Assembly: GCA_024405255.1 (NCBI GenBank)
Contig: JAKSOY010000246.1
Location: 1 to 6,335, forward strand
Direction of reading: 5' to 3'
Length of the DNA stretch: 6,335 nt
Origin: Kiritimatiellia bacterium
GTDB lineage: Bacteria; Verrucomicrobiota; Kiritimatiellia; RFP12; UBA1067
Both the position numbers and the translations under genes were made by a program. This document shows, piece by piece, positions 5,177-6,335 of this stretch (position 1 is the first letter of the stretch; each line of letters begins with the position of its first letter). The notes below the pieces were generated by a model. The model had not been told where the DNA came from. It was given only the letters and a program-made list of their open reading frames with translations, and did no database searches.

Positions 5177-5494
5177 ATGACAATTAAACCATGCCCGAAA
5201 AAACGTATCGAATGGTGGGATCTCGTCTTGCTTGGATTGATCCCGGCCGGCCTGTTTGTGCTTTCATTTGCCACCTATCAGTCAGGACGGAACTGGAACC
5301 GCCTCCTGTTGGACGCCGTTGTGTCCTCCGGGACCCTCGTCTTTGTCGCGGGCTTCGTGTTCGCCCTCGCAAGAATCGTTCAACTCCTCCGCGCGCATCG
5401 TTGGACGATGGCCGTTTCGGGGTTGGTCCTGTATGCGGCGTGCGCGTCGACGGTCGTCCTCGGGATGCTTTATGCGATGTTCGGCAGGCCCTGA
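5177..5494 (+). CDS. Small three-helix membrane protein, unknown
   Basis: This 105-residue protein is not one I recognise. Three membrane helices are likely at residues 14-34, 47-69 and 77-101, after a short basic N-terminus with PKKR at 7-10. The ATG at 5177 was chosen because it sits immediately after a consensus -10. The frame stays open upstream to about 4652, but that part lies antisense inside the regulator gene and is a shadow. The protein is expressed divergently from the two-component operon and shares the palindromic site with it, so it may be a target or a small membrane partner of the kinase; that is a guess from position. Its start region resembles that of the 2840 gene (CGGCATGAmAATTAmA), but the two proteins show no obvious similarity beyond being membrane-embedded. 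Confidence 0.78.
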   Translation: MTIKPCPKKRIEWWDLVLLGLIPAGLFVLSFATYQSGRNWNRLLLDAVVSSGTLVFVAGFVFALARIVQLLRAHRWTMAVSGLVLYAACASTVVLGMLYAMFGRP

Positions 5495-5514
5495 CGGGAA
5501 TCCTCAAGGTTTTT

Positions 5515-5556
5515 AGAGGTTCAGTAGAGGTTCGCTTGAGGTTCGTTTGGTATGCT
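5515..5556 (+). promoter_or_regulatory. Promoter with three 11-base-phased AGAGGTTC boxes
   Basis: AGAGGTTC at 5515-5522, AGAGGTTC at 5526-5533 and TGAGGTTC at 5537-5544 recur every 11 bases. The -10-like TATGCT at 5551-5556 is preceded by TTTGG. The middle box ends 17 bases and the last box six bases before the -10, exactly the geometry seen at 54-95. This promoter should drive the gene at 5586. Confidence 0.65.
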
Positions 5557-5585
5557 AGTGCCCAAAAACAATGAAAGGGCACATG

Positions 5586-6335
5586 ATGCATGCATTCGAC
5601 GAACGGTTGGGACGGGCCGGAAAGGTTTGGCTCGGATTGATGGTCTGCCTGTCTGCGGTCTGTTCCGCGTTTGCGGCGCCGCGGCTTGACATACCGTCGG
5701 AGGGGATCTCGCTCGGCGAGGTGCCGGTCGGCGTGGAGGCCGTCGGACGGATCGGGCTGCGCAACGTCGGCGACGCCGCAGTGTCTGTCTCAGGAGTGAA
5801 GGCGTGCTGCGGCGCGAGGGCGGAACTCTCGGCGACGGTGATTCCGCCGGCGGGTTCGGCGGTGCTGACTGTCTCGCTTGCGCCGCAGGAAGTCGGCGCG
5901 TTTTCGAAGACGGTCCGCATCCTATGCGACGATCCGGAGCGTCCGGTCCTTTCCGTGCCGGTGGGCGGCGTCGCCGTCGCGGCGGCGGGTGCGGCTGCGC
6001 CCCGGAGGCCGTGCGAAGGTTTCGCACGCGCGGCGGTCGCCGTGGTGCTGGGCTTCGGCGCGGCGTTCCTGGCTTGGAAGGGGTGGCGGAGTTTCTCCGC
6101 TCGGCGCGGCCTCGAGGGCCTGTGCCGCGTCGGCCTCGGCGGGCTCTTCGCCTACGCCGGCGCGATGAAGCTCTGCGATGTCCACGCCTTCGCCGCCCTC
6201 ATCGCGCGCTATGAGATGCTTCCCGATTTCGCGCCGCCGCTCCTCGCCGTCGTGCTCCCGCCTGCGGAATGCATCGCCGGTCTGGGTCTTGTCTTCTCCC
6301 GCCGGGTGCGCCTCTTCGCCGGCGCGATCGCCGTC
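5586..6335 (+). CDS. DUF1573-like domain fused to MauE/DoxX-like membrane domain (partial)
   Basis: The frame is open for 250 codons to the window edge with no stop, so the C-terminus is missing. A signal peptide is predicted: hydrophobic residues 15-29 and a likely cut near SAFA-AP at 27-32. Residues 33-130 have the DUF1573 or ASPM-like immunoglobulin fold pattern: a LGEVPVGVEAVGRIGLRNVG strand pair at 43-62, the adjacent cysteines KACCGAR at 72-78, and SVPVGG at 123-128. A membrane helix at about 147-166 follows. From 176 onward, FAYAGAMKL (188-196), ALIARYEMLP (204-213) and LPPAECIAGLGL (224-235) fit MauE/DoxX-type redox-associated membrane proteins, which help keep thiol or disulfide status in the envelope. 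Start choice: an AGGG-type ribosome site at 5576-5579 precedes the ATG at 5586; ATGs at 5571 and 5583 in the same frame are alternatives, and 5571 would leave a leader of about eight bases. Family assignments are by motif memory; the redox role is inferred. Confidence 0.8.
   Translation, partial: MHAFDERLGRAGKVWLGLMVCLSAVCSAFAAPRLDIPSEGISLGEVPVGVEAVGRIGLRNVGDAAVSVSGVKACCGARAELSATVIPPAGSAVLTVSLAPQEVGAFSKTVRILCDDPERPVLSVPVGGVAVAAAGAAAPRRPCEGFARAAVAVVLGFGAAFLAWKGWRSFSARRGLEGLCRVGLGGLFAYAGAMKLCDVHAFAALIARYEMLPDFAPPLLAVVLPPAECIAGLGLVFSRRVRLFAGAIAV

Noticed and set aside
5495..5514. Rho-independent terminator after the 5177 gene
   Set aside because: There is a T run at about 5510-5514, but no stem longer than four bases precedes it.

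Overview
This is a GC-rich bacterial window of 6,335 bases with seven genes. It probably comes from a member of the Verrucomicrobiota/Kiritimatiellota/Lentisphaerota group, perhaps a gut or rumen metagenome. That assignment is inference. It rests on a secreted or membrane-anchored gene pair with Ca-binding DxDGDG repeats, on a long foldback intergenic repeat built from 9-base CCCATC/GATGGG-type units, and on general gene style. No marker gene is present.

Layout. Bases 1-130 are a promoter region with three AGAGGTTC-type boxes spaced exactly 11 bases apart. Bases 131-2161 hold a two-gene operon: a small secreted protein with an EF-hand-like loop, then a 479-residue membrane-anchored protein with two thrombospondin type-3-like Ca loops. 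Bases 2162-2839 contain no convincing gene. They hold a palindromic repeat of about 288 bases (2241-2528), a stretch resembling interspersed intergenic repeats, and a second copy (2753-2810) of the ~60-base sequence found at 4-63. Bases 2840-3292 encode a 150-residue membrane protein of visibly lower GC. On the minus strand, 5074 to 3343, is a two-component operon: an OmpR/PhoB-type response regulator overlapping a HisKA histidine kinase by 14 bases. Divergent from it, 5177-5494 encodes a 105-residue three-helix membrane protein. From about 5586 a gene runs off the right edge; its product starts with a signal peptide and a DUF1573-like domain and continues into a MauE/DoxX-like membrane domain.

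How it may work together. Every plus-strand transcription unit starts behind an AGAGGTTC box lying 17-19 bases upstream of a -10 hexamer, and the divergent regulator promoter has an inverted copy. Two promoters carry three boxes with an 11-base period, the geometry used by tandemly binding OmpR/PhoB-family regulators. A testable idea is that the regulator encoded here controls these boxes. The competing explanation is a genome-wide promoter element. Three of the starts (5074 minus, 2840 plus, 5177 plus) lie only 6-7 bases after the -10, which predicts leaderless mRNAs; the 131 and 722 starts have clear Shine-Dalgarno sequences.
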